A stretch of DNA of 64,000 bases from Adiantum capillus-veneris (Eukaryota > Streptophyta > Polypodiopsida > Polypodiales > Pteridaceae): NCBI GenBank assembly GCA_014529385.2, contig CM043962.1:126446970-126510969 (forward strand), in the 5' to 3' direction. The notes beneath the pieces are model-generated. The model had not been told where the DNA came from and did not search any database. It saw nothing but the letters and a program-made list of their open reading frames with translations. How positions within the stretch are numbered: position 1 is the first letter of the stretch; the number at the start of each line of letters is the position of its first letter. Positions 11,078 through 22,375 of the stretch are shown here, piece after piece. A program made the translations under genes and the position numbers.

Positions 11078-11898
11078 TGATGTTTTATAAGTTAGAATTT
11101 AAAAGTTTAGGCGCTAATTTTTTTTTGTGTTGAAAATGAAGGCGATAATACAAGCGGTAACAGTTGAGGTAATAAACTCAGTAATAACTACGGAAAAACT
11201 TGGGATAATAGCTTAACTAGAAAAGAAAACCCCCCATCCTCTTCTCTCTTCCTTCTCCAGTTGAGTTTGGACCTTCTCTCTACAAAACACAGTAAAACAG
11301 CGCGGTAAACACTTGGAGATTTTCATAGTACATAGGTTGTAGTTACTCATTGATCCTCATAGAAAAAAATTAGATGCTAAGAAAAATACTTATTGTGAAA
11401 GAAAGCTACTTAGAATTATTTAAGTGTGGAGCTCAAATAAGAGTGAAAAAAATTATGGAAATATCTCATTACATATATGAAAGTTGTGATTGTGTGAGAA
11501 AAATTCATGTCGTGTATAGTTGTATTAAAAAAATTTCGTTGAAATGCTACTCGAAAGTAAGAAAATATACTCATTGCAAAAAAAACACATGAGCTTGTTT
11601 AAGGTATAAATATTTACACGTAAGAAAGTTGTTATTTTTAGCTAGCAATTCCTATCTCATTGCTTGAAAAAAGTATAGTTAAAATTTTCACTCGAAAAAA
11701 AGGATGTAGAAAAAATGCCATGTGTAAAAGCCATAATATTTAGATTTAAATGATGATTTCTGAGTCTAAAAGACGTTATTCACACTTTAGAGTGATAAAA
11801 GTGATACTTACACTCATTCTTTATAGATGTAAAAATGTCTAAAATTTGTAGTATATATGTTCTAGGGTAAAACCCCCAATCTAAGGCCACTTAAGCGA
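10921..11898. repeat. Direct repeat copy 2 (~0.97 kb), LTR-like
   Basis: Second copy of the repeat at 7689-8662, in the same orientation, starting with (TC)n and ending in the same CCACTTAAGCGA. A G homopolymer at 11038-11076 is much longer than its counterpart (39 against 15). The divergence is clear but modest, mainly small indels. Confidence 0.75.
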
Positions 11899-12475
11899 CC
11901 TGACAAATTGCTGCCAATGCTCTGCACTGTTTTCACCTTGGAATGGCGCGTTCGAGAGTTGAATGCTAGGCCTAGCTGTGGTAGAGACGACGTCACGAGC
12001 GATGATGCACGCAGGCAACAGGCCGTGAAACAAAATTTCGCGTGTAAAAAATTTGGCTGCTAGTAAGAAGACAACGAAGGGCCTAAATCAAGCTAGTGTG
12101 CCAACATGCCTCAAACCCAAGATCCGATGGCGAGAGCCCCATCGCAGCTTGCTATAACCAATCCACCACCGGGGTTGAATTGTCCCAATACTCGAATGAA
12201 ACCAGGTTATTGAAGACGGCAGATGGATCCGAGTACAGGGCCCAATTTTCTATTTGGGGTTTTACCTGAGCTATTGTTTTAAGAAATCATTGGATTAATT
12301 TATGTTTTGCTTGTTAGAAAAAAAAAAAGAAAACCCGACAAGAAAAATTAGGATCATGCTCTGAAATGAAATAAAAATGTGATCGGTAACTAAGTTGATG
12401 TGAACTAAATTAGCTGAGATCAATCAAGTAACTAGGTTGCCATATTTGCAACGAGAGAGAGAGAGAGAGAGAGAG
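11899..12475 (+). promoter_or_regulatory. Putative promoter/leader of the 472-aa ORF
   Basis: The stretch is GC-richer than its surroundings in the first 350 bp and contains GACGTCACG (near 11989), which resembles a bZIP-type ACGT element. A short (GA)n tract (12463-12475) lies directly before the ATG, a common plant 5'-leader feature. No TATA box can be placed with confidence. Confidence 0.3.
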
Positions 12476-13894
12476 ATGGAGACGGAGATGGCCAACAAGA
12501 AGGCGTTCAAGGAGCTTCTGGCAGTGATTCGTGAGCAGAATCGACAATTCTCTGTACAGCCGCGCGTAGATGAGAACTTGCAGCCGATGATCAGCGCCGG
12601 CCGCCGGGATCAGTCACTAGTGCCGTCAGCAGCGCCCCAAGGGCCCGTGCAGGCGCAGATCAGGAGCACTGGAGCTACTGACGATGGTGAGGCCGCGTCA
12701 GCTCGCTCGGGCGCCAGGAAACGCAGGCGTTTGATGGACTACAACAGGCATCCTATAAGCATATATCTTGAGATGAAAGCAGCGGGACTGCAAGGCCCGC
12801 GAGGATACGCACGCAGGCGGGCAAGCACGGCGCCAGGGCGCCGCGACCTTATACTTCGCTTGCATCACGCCTCCGAAGTCAGTCGTAGTACCACAGAAGA
12901 GGCTGCTAATTTGATCTCCCAAGCCGCGAATAATAGGAGGAAACGCAGCGCGGTTGATCAGTACTGTACTTGTTCACGAGCGCCTTCTAATTTGCAAGTG
13001 ATCGGCAACCAATTACATGATATTACTCAGATCAAGCCACGTAGACACGTGGCAGCGCTAAGTGATGATGAGTTAATCACGATCGATGCGCTCCTATTAC
13101 TGTGTGATCCTGAGAGGCTGGCAATGGCGCCTGTCACTACTGCAACTGCTGATCAGCCAGTTGGCGCTCCTGCTGCAGGGCTCACTACTAACGCAGACTA
13201 CACTAATGAAAGTGACAGTGACGATGATGATGATGATGGAAACAGTAGTGACAGTGACTACGTGGCTGAGGAGGACCATATAAGTGATGATGATGATGAA
13301 TCTTTATATGTGGAAAGCATAAAAGCTAGTTCTGAGAGACGAGTCCCGCGTGTGCAGGTACGGCGAGGCGCTGCTCCACCAGCTCATGATCATGCGCCAG
13401 CTGGCGCTGTACTGCAGCCAGGCAGTGTTGCTATAGTTAAGGCAAGTCCCATTAATGGTGGAGGCGCCCTCCTGGGTAGCGCTGCTCCTGAGCACGCTTC
13501 AGGCGGGCGTGCACGAGAATATTTAATGCCAGATCTGAATGAAATACCGCCCTTAGAGGAAGGGGAAGGGGAAGGTGAAGAGCTGGTCATTGCAGAAGGT
13601 TTCAATATTATGGGTAGAAATGACTTGAAAGCCAAAGGACTCGCAGATATTGAAGAGCGCCAGACCTGCATGAATCTACATAATGATGCAGATTTTGCAT
13701 CCCAATTATTCAGCAGAGCAGCTAGACGCAGTGCTAATACAAGCGCAGCCCAATATATTGCTGCACATCATGACGAGAGATCATCAGCCGGCTGCAACAA
13801 CAACATGTTTCCGGCGATGGCGCAATATCGTAGACTTAATCAGAATGCACCAGGTTTTATTCTCTCTCTCCGGCAAATTTCATTTTGCATTTAG
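12476..13894 (+). CDS. Unrecognised 472-aa nuclear-type acidic protein with DLNxxP motif
   Basis: A single long ORF from ATG 12476; the open frame extends 13 codons upstream but only through (GA)n with a TTG. I recognise no family. Visible features are a Lys-rich start, a basic cluster KRRR near residue 80 (possible nuclear signal), a second basic segment (YARRR, then NRRKR near residue 155), an Asp/Ser run around residues 245-280, and DLNEIPP at residue 353 followed by a Glu/Gly run. DLNxxP is the form of one class of EAR repression motifs. Codon use is GC-richer than the surroundings. AG|GT near 13855 could be a splice donor, so the last ~12 residues may be read-through of an intron and the gene may continue beyond the fold-back element. 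Host regulator or transposon-borne gene cannot be told apart. Confidence 0.55.
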   Translation: METEMANKKAFKELLAVIREQNRQFSVQPRVDENLQPMISAGRRDQSLVPSAAPQGPVQAQIRSTGATDDGEAASARSGARKRRRLMDYNRHPISIYLEMKAAGLQGPRGYARRRASTAPGRRDLILRLHHASEVSRSTTEEAANLISQAANNRRKRSAVDQYCTCSRAPSNLQVIGNQLHDITQIKPRRHVAALSDDELITIDALLLLCDPERLAMAPVTTATADQPVGAPAAGLTTNADYTNESDSDDDDDDGNSSDSDYVAEEDHISDDDDESLYVESIKASSERRVPRVQVRRGAAPPAHDHAPAGAVLQPGSVAIVKASPINGGGALLGSAAPEHASGGRAREYLMPDLNEIPPLEEGEGEGEELVIAEGFNIMGRNDLKAKGLADIEERQTCMNLHNDADFASQLFSRAARRSANTSAAQYIAAHHDERSSAGCNNNMFPAMAQYRRLNQNAPGFILSLRQISFCI

Positions 13895-13980
13895 AGCTCG
13901 TTGATTGGCTCACAAGGAGATTTAGAAAATTTTCCATGTGGAAAAAAGGAGTCTTTTTCAGTGTTTTTCATACAATGCAT

Positions 13981-14251
13981 AACATGATGAGCTTATGCTT
14001 GAGAAGCACCACATACCTAGCTAGGTACGATTAGGGGAAGGGGACCACCGGCCCCCATGCACCACATACCTAGCTAGGTACGACCAGGGGAAGGGGACCG
14101 CCGGCCCCCCACCGGGGTCGACGGTCCCTGCCCCCAATCATACCTACATACCTAGCTAGGTACGATTAGGGGAAGGGGACCGGTGAGTCCCCTGCCCCCA
14201 ATCATACCTAGCTAGGTATGCTGTGACTCCCTCATAGAAGCTCATGATGTT
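13981..14251. repeat. Left-arm hairpin with repeated palindromic unit
   Basis: Bounded by AACATGATGAGCTT on the left and AAGCTCATGATGTT on the right, which pair with one mismatch. Between them, CATACCTAGCTAGGTACGA occurs repeatedly with GGGGAAGGGGACC blocks that pair with GGTCC/CCCCTGCCCCC blocks. It is longer than its partner at 15418-15573 because of internal duplications. Confidence 0.75.
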
Positions 14252-15417
14252 GAGGTAAGTCACAATGTGGAAATTATTGTGAGAATCAGTCCAAAACTTC
14301 TTGTGGCTTCGAGTGTCAGCTGAGACCGAAGCCGGATTTTTATAACCACTAATTTGTAATTTAATCCATGCCGAATTGCACAATTTATACTCGCCTGTCG
14401 CCGAAACGCCTCTATCTTTACATTTACATGTGGCAGAAACGATCTTTTCAAAGGGTTTCCACTTTGCACGAGGAGCTGAATTATACATTATTGCTTGTGA
14501 CTTGCCCAAAGAGCAAAGGCTAAATATAAAGTTTGGTCCCCTTTTTGTTACTGAGCCCCCTTTGGCCTAAAAATGGTTTTCTGTGCTGAGAAATTTTGTG
14601 ATCGGTTGGTTGGATCAGTAAATGGTCTGCATTTGTAAGGCGGTGTGTACAGATAATCCATTAGGAGGCATATTGAGTATTATTTGAACTCTCAACTAAC
14701 GAGTGCCCCAGCAGGTCGAGATTGAAAAGTATCCCAAGAGATTCTCTGCTATGTGCAAAAAATACCTTATAAATTTAATTTCAAGAAGCTCTTACTCTTA
14801 TAGTCGTCTCTATCTTCTCTTATTACTCCCTTTTAAGTCATCATTTTCTCTCATCATTTTCCTTTGCAATTTAGTGTCTGTTTCCGCGTTGAGCAAATGC
14901 GCACATTTTTGGGCGTCGATGGCTAGTAGTGTCTCTTGAATTTGGTGGTCACAACATTCAAGAAAGCTGCAACATCTAAATTTCCCTCGATAGCAGTAAA
15001 ACAACCTCGATAACTAAACAAACCACCTGTATCTCCGTGAAACATGCTTGCTCTTTGTGCAAATTGTCTTGAAAGTTGAAAAATGACTTTTAAATACATT
15101 TAAGGCATGGATAAGTAAATTGGTCTTCTCTTGGGCGTCACTCCATCAGAAATGCGTGCTTTTCAGCAGCGTGGGAACAGACCCTTAGTAGTTGCATCTC
15201 ATTTTCTTTTTTGTTCTTCTTATTGTTCGTTTTCTCTTTGTATTTGAAAAAGCTTTTTTTGCTCTTGATTAGCCTTTTTGGAGGCAATATCCTTCTTTTT
15301 CTAACTTCCTTTAAGCATCTTGTTTCCGCTTAGCAACTCTTGCTTTTCTAGCTTATGTGCATGCACAAGAAGTTTTGAACAGATTCTCACAATAATTCCC
15401 ACATTATGACTTAACGC

Positions 15418-15573
15418 AACATCATGAGCTTCTGTGAGGGAGGCACAACATACCTAGCTAGGTACGATTGGGGGCAAGGGACCGCCGGCCCGATGGGGGG
15501 GCCGGGGGTCCCCTGCCCCCAATCGTACCTAACTAGGTATGCCGTGCCCCCTCGAGCAGAAGCTCATGATGTT
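15418..15573. repeat. Right-arm hairpin, ~156 nt
   Basis: AACATCATGAGCTTCTG (15418-15434) is the exact reverse complement of 15557-15573. Inside, CATACCTAGCTAGGTACGA pairs with TCGTACCTAACTAGGTATG and GGGGGC pairs with GCCCCC. The tip is GC-rich. If transcribed it would form a long, nearly complete stem, the shape of a small-RNA precursor. No expression can be inferred from the sequence. Confidence 0.8.
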
Positions 15574-15643
15574 ATGCATTGTATGAAAAACACTGAAAAA
15601 GTCTCCCTTTTCCTACATGAGAAAATTTCTAAATCCTCTTGTG

Positions 15644-17179
15644 CGTGCTCTAGCCTTGACTGGTGTTGCTTTTGGGCATGGGGTGTTCAATAATGCTGCT
15701 TTATCACATGACTTTAATGTGCATTGTGCAAATTCCTTACATCTCTAGTTATGAAGGTTATAACAAGCCTTTTTTCTAATCAATCTAGCAAAAGGAAAAA
15801 TTTGAAGCTTCTTAGTTGATACCCCAACTTTTTGAAATCACGCATATCTCTGTTGAAATCACGTGATGGGTACATAAAATTTACGTGACAAACCTAAGTT
15901 TTGGGGCTCCTCTTTTTTATTCTTTCAGTTTTCTTCTAGTTTCGTGCTAGATTCCATAATTTTCTTCCTTGTCTCAACCATGGGATTCTATCTTTTGAAG
16001 CCTCCTTGATAAGGGAATTCCCTTCTTTCTCATCTTCATCATTGCTACTTAAGAAGCTACCAGTGCTTGTTTCCTCATCATTTCATATCTTAGCTAAATG
16101 AAAGCATTAACTTTCTCCCGGCCTCAACGTCAATCTGTCTGGTTCAAAAATAATTGTTTGTGCATGTGCAAGATGCTATTTTGATTAGATTCATGTGTTA
16201 TGTTTCTCATAACATCATCGCTACAAGATGAGGATCACTTACATCGCTTAGATTTAGATAAAAGGGTCGATGATTTGGGGCTTTGCTAGATTGGGGTTAT
16301 ATTTCCTTGATCTTTTTTTTTTTTTATTAGGCTCATCTACATGATTAGTGCCTAGGGGGTTGAATGGCTTACATGGCTAACGCATCGGGGATCTTACCTA
16401 GGATTTTCATAAACACGCAGTGTGGCTCTGAAGAGGCATGGTACCTAAGCTGATATGGTTGGTGTTGATTTTATACCGTCTGTTAGTATTTGAAATCCTT
16501 TCAAAACTCAGGTTCATGGAGGGAGTCGAATAAACCTCGACTTATGTGTGGCTCAAGTAAGTTGGAGGTGTTTTGGCTCGCTCTCTTCAAAGTGAAATTC
16601 TCTCTATCTTTAGTGGGACTCAAGAGCGGAAGTGGATAGATGGGTCGGTCAATCTCTACATAAGGTCCGGTGCTTCTACTAGATATTTATGATTTTGAAG
16701 TTATGGTATACACTTTGTAATTGCATGAGTTCATGGCTGCCTCATAGTTGGCTATTTCCTTTAGATGGGGCATTTAAAGTATATTCTTTTTTGTCATTCT
16801 TACGTGTCTCTATGCACTCTATTTCACCCTCTACTTATCTCTCTCTCTCTCCCCCCCCCCAAACAATGCGGCAAACACATATATTCACCCTCCATTTGGT
16901 CAAATTTTTAGTAGAACTTCATTGCACACATTCAAGGGTAGTACTAGTCGCTAGTAGGTACCTCTGGATGTTGTCCAGGTCATGGCTTAAAATTCATGCT
17001 AGGTCGGACGTTGAGAACTCTTTCCCTATAAAAATGCTTTCACAACTCTGATGTATATTATATTGTATAAAAGTGTGATTTGTATAATTTGATCTCGATA
17101 GACTGTTAGGGAGGGACATCTGTACTCATAATGCGTATGCCACAATAGTGATCAATAGTGGAAATCATACATCATCTAA
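15644..17179. other. Intergenic, nothing recognised
   Basis: AT-rich sequence with a T run near 16310-16325 and a short CT/C tract near 16840-16860. An open frame at 16689-17051 crosses the C tract and shows no protein-family features. Confidence 0.5.
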
Positions 17180-18815
17180 TGTAATAAAATCTAATATCTA
17201 ACTAACCCAAATGATTTTCTCATATTGAAATGATCATTTAATGTGGGAGAATAAGTGGGAACAAGAGTTAGAATATAGACATGTGCTTATGGATCTATCT
17301 CATCACGGGACCAAAGTCAATGGGTCCAAATGGGAGATGGTCTATCAAAGAGCAATGCTAGCTAATATTGGAGCTTGAAAGACCTTAGGGTTAGATTCAT
17401 TAAATACCCCCAAACGTTAGTGTTAAAAGTCCTTAGACCTAGGACCTTAGGTTAAGCTAGGTTCATGTTTTAGGTGTTATTAATTAAGGTGCTTGACATG
17501 ATTGATAGCTATATAAGGTCCTTGGCCAAGATGGCCCTGTGATTGAGGTGTCCAAGTCCAAGTCAAAGTTGAAGGCTTACAAAGAGGGGGGTGAGCATAA
17601 AAGCTAGGGATATGAGAGAGAGAGATATCCCATGCTCATACTAAGCCTTTGCATGTTGACTAAGTGCTTGAAAATATTCTCCATGCTTGGAAGGTAAGGG
17701 CTTGAGGAGCTTAAGTAAAAAATGGTCCCTACAAAGGAGGGGTGAGCCCCAAAACTAGGGATATACTTGAATTGACCGTCCACTCACCCAAAGGGCACCC
17801 TTTACTTAAGGGGCACAAGGACACATGTCACGTTCTCCCTATGCTTAGCCACATGGTGTGCCGCAAACCCCTATTGGCTAGGTTAAAGAGGGGTACAATG
17901 AGAATTTAGGTTAACTAGTCAAATATCTAGATATTATCAAGCCCTCTCTCTCAAAGCGGTAAGGGGGACACTTGTCCAAAGCCTACCCGTGTTGCTTGAA
18001 ATGTACAAGGCATGTGATTGGCCAAGTTATAGGGGGCCCAATCAAATGTCTCAGTGAGCTAGGAAGAGAGGTATACCATGAGAAGCTAGGGCCTTGCTTG
18101 AGGGGTATACTTTCTCCCACACACTCTCATTATGTGAAGTGCTAAGTGCAAGAACTTCATCTCCTTCTCCAAGCTTTTTGAGAAGTTGAGAGCCTACACC
18201 AACACTCTTGGCTATGGAATGCAAATTCAACCAAGAGCCATGCTTCAATGCTTAATCTTGCCATCTTCTTCATTGTCATCACTATGTTATTATGCTACGC
18301 TAAGCAACAAGAGTGATGATAAGTGAGGAACTATTTCTTTCTCGTAAGAATGCTTCTTCTTCCTCCTCCCTACCCTCATTCCCTGCTAGCTCTCTCCAGC
18401 TTCGAAGGTGTTTGAGGTCTTGGGATTGATGCGGGGGAAACGTTAATGCTTTCATTTAGCTAATTTACAGGCATATTTGTGGTGCATGAATCTCTCTATC
18501 TTCATTGCACTATCAAGGTTTCAAGGAACACAAAGCTTGTATTGTACCAAGTTTCTCTTTCTAGGAGAAACTATTATATAAAATCCTTTTGGAGGGGGGA
18601 CCGGCTCCACATAAATCCAGTCCTCAATTGTTGTCAAGTTCTCTAATTCTCTCTCTTGCAAAGTATTGTTCATGCCGAGTTAATTAAGTATAATGGTTAT
18701 GTTGCTATCTCTAATCAAGTTCACCCTCCATTTTCTCAAAGTATTCTCATAGAAATTCTCACTATAGTTTTCTTAATTCTGCTATTCTCAACGTTCATTG
18801 CCCATTTTCATTACA
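17180..18815 (+). repeat. 5' LTR of chromodomain Ty3 element
   Basis: Starts TGTAATAAAATCTAA and ends CA just before a primer-binding-like site, giving about 1636 bp. It aligns with 24193-25513 through AACAAGAGTTAGAATATAGA, the (GA) tract and TGTTTGAGGTCTTGGG. About 390 bp at its 3' end have no counterpart in the 3' LTR. Confidence 0.85.
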
Positions 18816-18816
18816 T

Positions 18817-18828
18817 TGATATCAGGGC
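18817..18828 (+). promoter_or_regulatory. Primer-binding site (initiator tRNA-Met type)
   Basis: TGATATCAGGGC lies directly after the LTR's terminal CA and differs at two positions from TGGTATCAGAGC, the common plant site complementary to the 3' end of initiator tRNA-Met. Confidence 0.65.
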
Positions 18829-19246
18829 TATTGGTTTCTCTTTTCTTGATTAAGAAGAGAGTTCCTTAAGCTATCCATGAAATCTTGAACATGTCCATTG
18901 CAATAGGGTAAATGGGACAGGGATCTATTATCTTGGTTGAAAAGGAATTAGTTCGAGGTACACCGTTGGGAACTATAGACTTAATAATGGAGTCTCTCGG
19001 GACTTGCCTTTATCTTAACCATTATTGAGCTACTAGCAAGCTCACAAGAACCATAATCAATCGAGCAATGTTAGACCCTCTCCACTATTCTTTGCTATCA
19101 ACGGTCTTAAAACCACGGGTGTGGTTGCTTGAGAGCTAATTTTCAAAGTAAAGAGTAGCAACTAAGGTTTTTGAGGATACCAAAGCACAAAGTACTATCT
19201 TCTACAAAGTTTAATTAGCACGGCTGACAATAATCAAGAGAGTAGA

Positions 19247-20590
19247 ATGAATATTGACAAATTTTATTTTGCACATGAACATGCTACTGAAGATGTCCCA
19301 ATGTTTGTGAACTATCTTGTTACTAGGTTGCAACAAGCTATGGGCAACCTTGCTTTGCAAGCCAAAGTTACCCAAAAACTTTGTCCCTATGGGATTTTCC
19401 TTCCTCTCCAAGAAGAGAGAGAGATTTGGAATCCTCTTCTTGAAATAAGACTCTCTTTGATAAGAGAAGAGGAGGAATCCCATGAACAAGAAAGAAGTGA
19501 ATCTCCAAATTCCTCTGAAGATGTGGCTCCAGACATCAGTCTTGACGATCCCCAACTTCTCCCAAGAGAAAAATATCATCCTATAGTCCTTCTCCTTGTC
19601 ACTCCAAAAGGGAAGAGAGAACAAAGGAAGAAAAAGGCAACAAAGAGGTCACCCTCTTCTCCTTCTTCTTCACCTTCCTCCTCTTTTGACGAAAGCAACA
19701 GTTATTCTCCTAGCGAATATAAGAGGAGAGGACATCACAAATCCTACCCTTCTAGGAGAAGGTCCCAAAATCTTAAGAAGTTCAAAGAGGGAGGAAAGAG
19801 TATCTCTTTTCTTAGTACCTTTGGTGCTACTCACAAAGTATTGTCCTTCATCCAGCATTTCAATGTGGCCTTTGGAGATGAGAGCTTCACAAAGTCCTCC
19901 AAGCTACACCATGCAATTATGCACTTTCAAAAATCTACTCGTCAATGTTGGGCTAGTCTCCACGAGAACGGCAAACCCCAAGGACATGGAAAACTCTATG
20001 AGTTTCCATACTGAAGCAATTACTTGCAAGCGATGCCAAGGACAAATTTCTTACTGAATGGAGAAGCTTGAAGCTACTCTCCCACGAGTCTATCCACAAA
20101 TATGTAGACAAGTTTTTGGATTTACATCTCAAAGCTACAGTCTTTCAAAAGATAGACTTTGCCGAGCAAAAGCAACAATTTTGTGCGGGATTACTTGAAG
20201 AAATGTCCGACTATGTCAACTCTCAATGGCCCGGTTCTATCACCGAAGACATCCACCACACTATGGTTGCATCTCGTATCAATTTCCAACAAGGGACTAA
20301 AAGGAATGCCAAGCCCATGGAAAACAAAGATCAAAATGATGCAAAGGGAAGAACAATGCTCAAAGTTCTTCCCAAGGCAATTCCAACAACAACGACGACA
20401 ACAACAATAGCAACAAGACCAAGCAGAAAGGAGTTTACAAAGGTAAAAACAAAATCTCTCCTAAAAAGCTAGAGGCTTTTTGCAAAGATCACAAATGCTT
20501 TAAGTATGGGGAGCAAGGACATGGCTGTCGTTCTTGTCCCAAAAGAAAAGCCTGCAATGAGACTCCTAGATCTTCCATGGTTGAAGCTCC
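19247..20590 (+). pseudogene. gag of chromodomain Ty3 element
   Basis: Two frames make up the gag region. The first (19247-20014) has a coiled N-terminus, a Ser/Arg-rich middle and a capsid-like end. After a frameshift the second (20068-20472) continues with HKYVDKFLDLHLKAT and DYVNSQWPGS, typical of Ty3 gag. Past a stop, CFKYGEQGHGCRSC (about 20497-20540) is a CCHC zinc knuckle whose second Cys has become Tyr. Gag packages RNA and builds the particle. This copy cannot make a full protein. Confidence 0.75.
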
Positions 20591-20639
20591 AAAAGAGGAT
20601 GATCATTGCAAAGGATCATCCCTTTCCTATGCTTGGGGA

Positions 20640-20960
20640 AAGGTGAGGGAGCATGATGCCTTCATCCTTTTTGAGCCTGGCTCTAGTCACAACTTCATAT
20701 CAACGGAGTTAGCCACTAAGCGCTAGGCATTCAATCTTTTGAGATGGGAGATATTGTAACTGCTGATGGGACTTTCAAGGGATATAAAGCCTCCGTTACT
20801 CCCTTGATTGGGAAGTTGAGGCTTCATGTCCAAAGCTACGTCGACAAATAAGACTTTTTTATCTCGCCTCTCCAACATAAGGATGTTATCCTAGGGGTAC
20901 CATGGTTCAACCGCATGGCTGCCAACATGAAGTCCCCTAAAAGGAGAATCTACTTCACCT
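20640..20960 (+). pseudogene. Aspartic protease region of chromodomain Ty3 element
   Basis: AFILFEPGSSHNFIS stands where family members have a D-[TS]-G active-site segment, so the catalytic Asp is replaced by Glu and the next residue by Pro. Downstream, LGVPWFNRMAANM matches the conserved end of the domain, but stops and frame changes lie between the two. Confidence 0.65.
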
Positions 20961-21289
20961 AAAGGGAAAAGAGAATGTATATAGATGCTAATGAATCTGA
21001 TCGTACTATACCACTTGTAAATTCACCTATTTTTGATAAGTCAATGAAAAGCTCAGTTTTCTCGTACATGATTTTTGTCAAAGAGTCTCTAAATGATGCT
21101 AATGTTTTAACAAAACAAAGGGGTATGAATCAAGAAGAAGTAGACTTGTCTAATTTTCTAATTAGATCCCAAGATGTATTTATTGATGACATCCCTATAG
21201 AGTTACCTCCAATACAAGAGGATGATGACCATATGATAGAGCTTCTACCCAGAGATCACCGCCTAATAAACCTCCTTATATAGTTTCTC

Positions 21290-21850
21290 AAGCTCAACAA
21301 GAGGATATTATGAGGCAAGTGCATGAGCTTATCAAACAAATTTCCCGTGCCATGGGATGAAGATCTGTTTGATAAGCTACAAGGCTCTACCACTTCAGTA
21401 GGATTGATCTAAAAGTGGATAACATCAAATAGGGATAGTGAATGAAGATATCGTAAAGACAATGTTTTGTACAATTTTTGGTCTTTATGAATATCTAGTC
21501 ATGCCTTTTGGCTTGAATAATACGCCGGCCACATTCAATTGCTTAATGGACAAATGTTTTAGACACCATCGTAAGGTTACTGGAGTGTTCTTTGGTGATA
21601 TCATCATCTACTCCAAGTCCTTGGAGGAGCAGAAACAACATCTCCAGGTAATTTTTCAAGCTTTGAGGGAGAACAAGCTTTTTATCAATCAAAAGAAGAG
21701 TGAATTTTTCCTTCAAGAGATTCAATATTTAGGTCATATTATCTCTCAAGATGGTATTGTATGGATCCATCAAAGTTGGAGGTAATAAAAGCATGGCCTA
21801 ATCCAAGGAATCTACATGAGCTACAAAGATTTATTGGTATATATGTATAC
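21290..21850 (+). pseudogene. Reverse transcriptase of chromodomain Ty3 element
   Basis: The open part (21438-21785) contains YLVMPFGLNNTPATF, the Leu-Pro-Phe-Gly region of Ty3 reverse transcriptases, and FFGDIIIYSKSLEEQ, where the catalytic Asp pair is reduced to Gly-Asp. KKSEFFLQEIQYLGHIIS follows. The N-terminal fingers (about 21290-21437) are broken by stops and appear shortened around LFDKLQGSTTSV. Confidence 0.85.
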
Positions 21851-21979
21851 TATAGATGCTTCATAGCAAAATTCTCTTAAATAGAAGGACCATTACATGA
21901 CTTAACAAAGAAGATTGTTAAGTACTCATGGACTACTAAAGAGAAAAACTCTTTTGACAAGCTCAAAGAGAAGCTTACC

Positions 21980-22375
21980 TCCCAACCAATGCTTATACTT
22001 TCGATCTCTCAAAGCGATTTGTGGTCCAATGTGATGCTTGTGGTGATTGCCTTGGAGCAGTCTTGCTTTAAGAAGGGCATGCCATAGCATATAAGGCGCG
22101 AAGGCTCAATGTCGACGAATGGGTCCTGGACATATATGAAAAAGAGCTTTTAGCTATTCTACATGCCCTAGACACATGGAAGCACTATCTATTGGGGACT
22201 CCATTTATTTTTCAAACGGACCACCAAAGTCTCAAGTACTTCATGACACAAATGAAGCTTTCTGACAAGCAAATGAGGTGGGCATATTTTATTTTTCAAT
22301 TTAATTTTTATATTGCTTAAATTACTTGTAAGCATAATCAAGTGGCCGATGCACTATCACAACGACACAGAGTAA
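21980..22375 (+). pseudogene. RNase H of chromodomain Ty3 element
   Basis: FVVQCDACGDCLGAVL, VDEWVLDIYEKELLAILHAL and FQTDHQSLKYFM give the three acidic patches of a Ty3 RNase H in order, followed by NQVADALSQR. At least two stops interrupt the frame. The domain normally removes the RNA strand during reverse transcription. Confidence 0.8.

Larger units (their letters stand above)
13911..15643. mobile_element. Large fold-back element with nested hairpin arms
   Basis: Both ends are inverted copies. The left end CACAAGGAGATTTAG (13911) matches the reverse complement of the right end (AAATCCTCTTGTG, ending 15643), and homology continues inward to about 14305 on the left and 15366 on the right. 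Each arm holds its own palindrome built on CATACCTAGCTAGGTA and GC-rich C/G runs. The left arm has extra copies of that unit (near 14011, 14063 and 14146). The ~1.06-kb interior has no convincing ORF. The target duplication is unclear. It could be a Foldback- or MULE-like non-autonomous transposon, starting 16 bp after the 472-aa ORF. Confidence 0.75.

Noticed and set aside
16689-17051. 120-aa plus-strand ORF
   Set aside because: Crosses a low-complexity CT/C tract and has no recognisable motif.
18051-18248. 65-aa minus-strand ORF, with homologue at 25128-25334
   Set aside because: Both are inside the two LTRs of one retrotransposon; conservation reflects LTR duplication.
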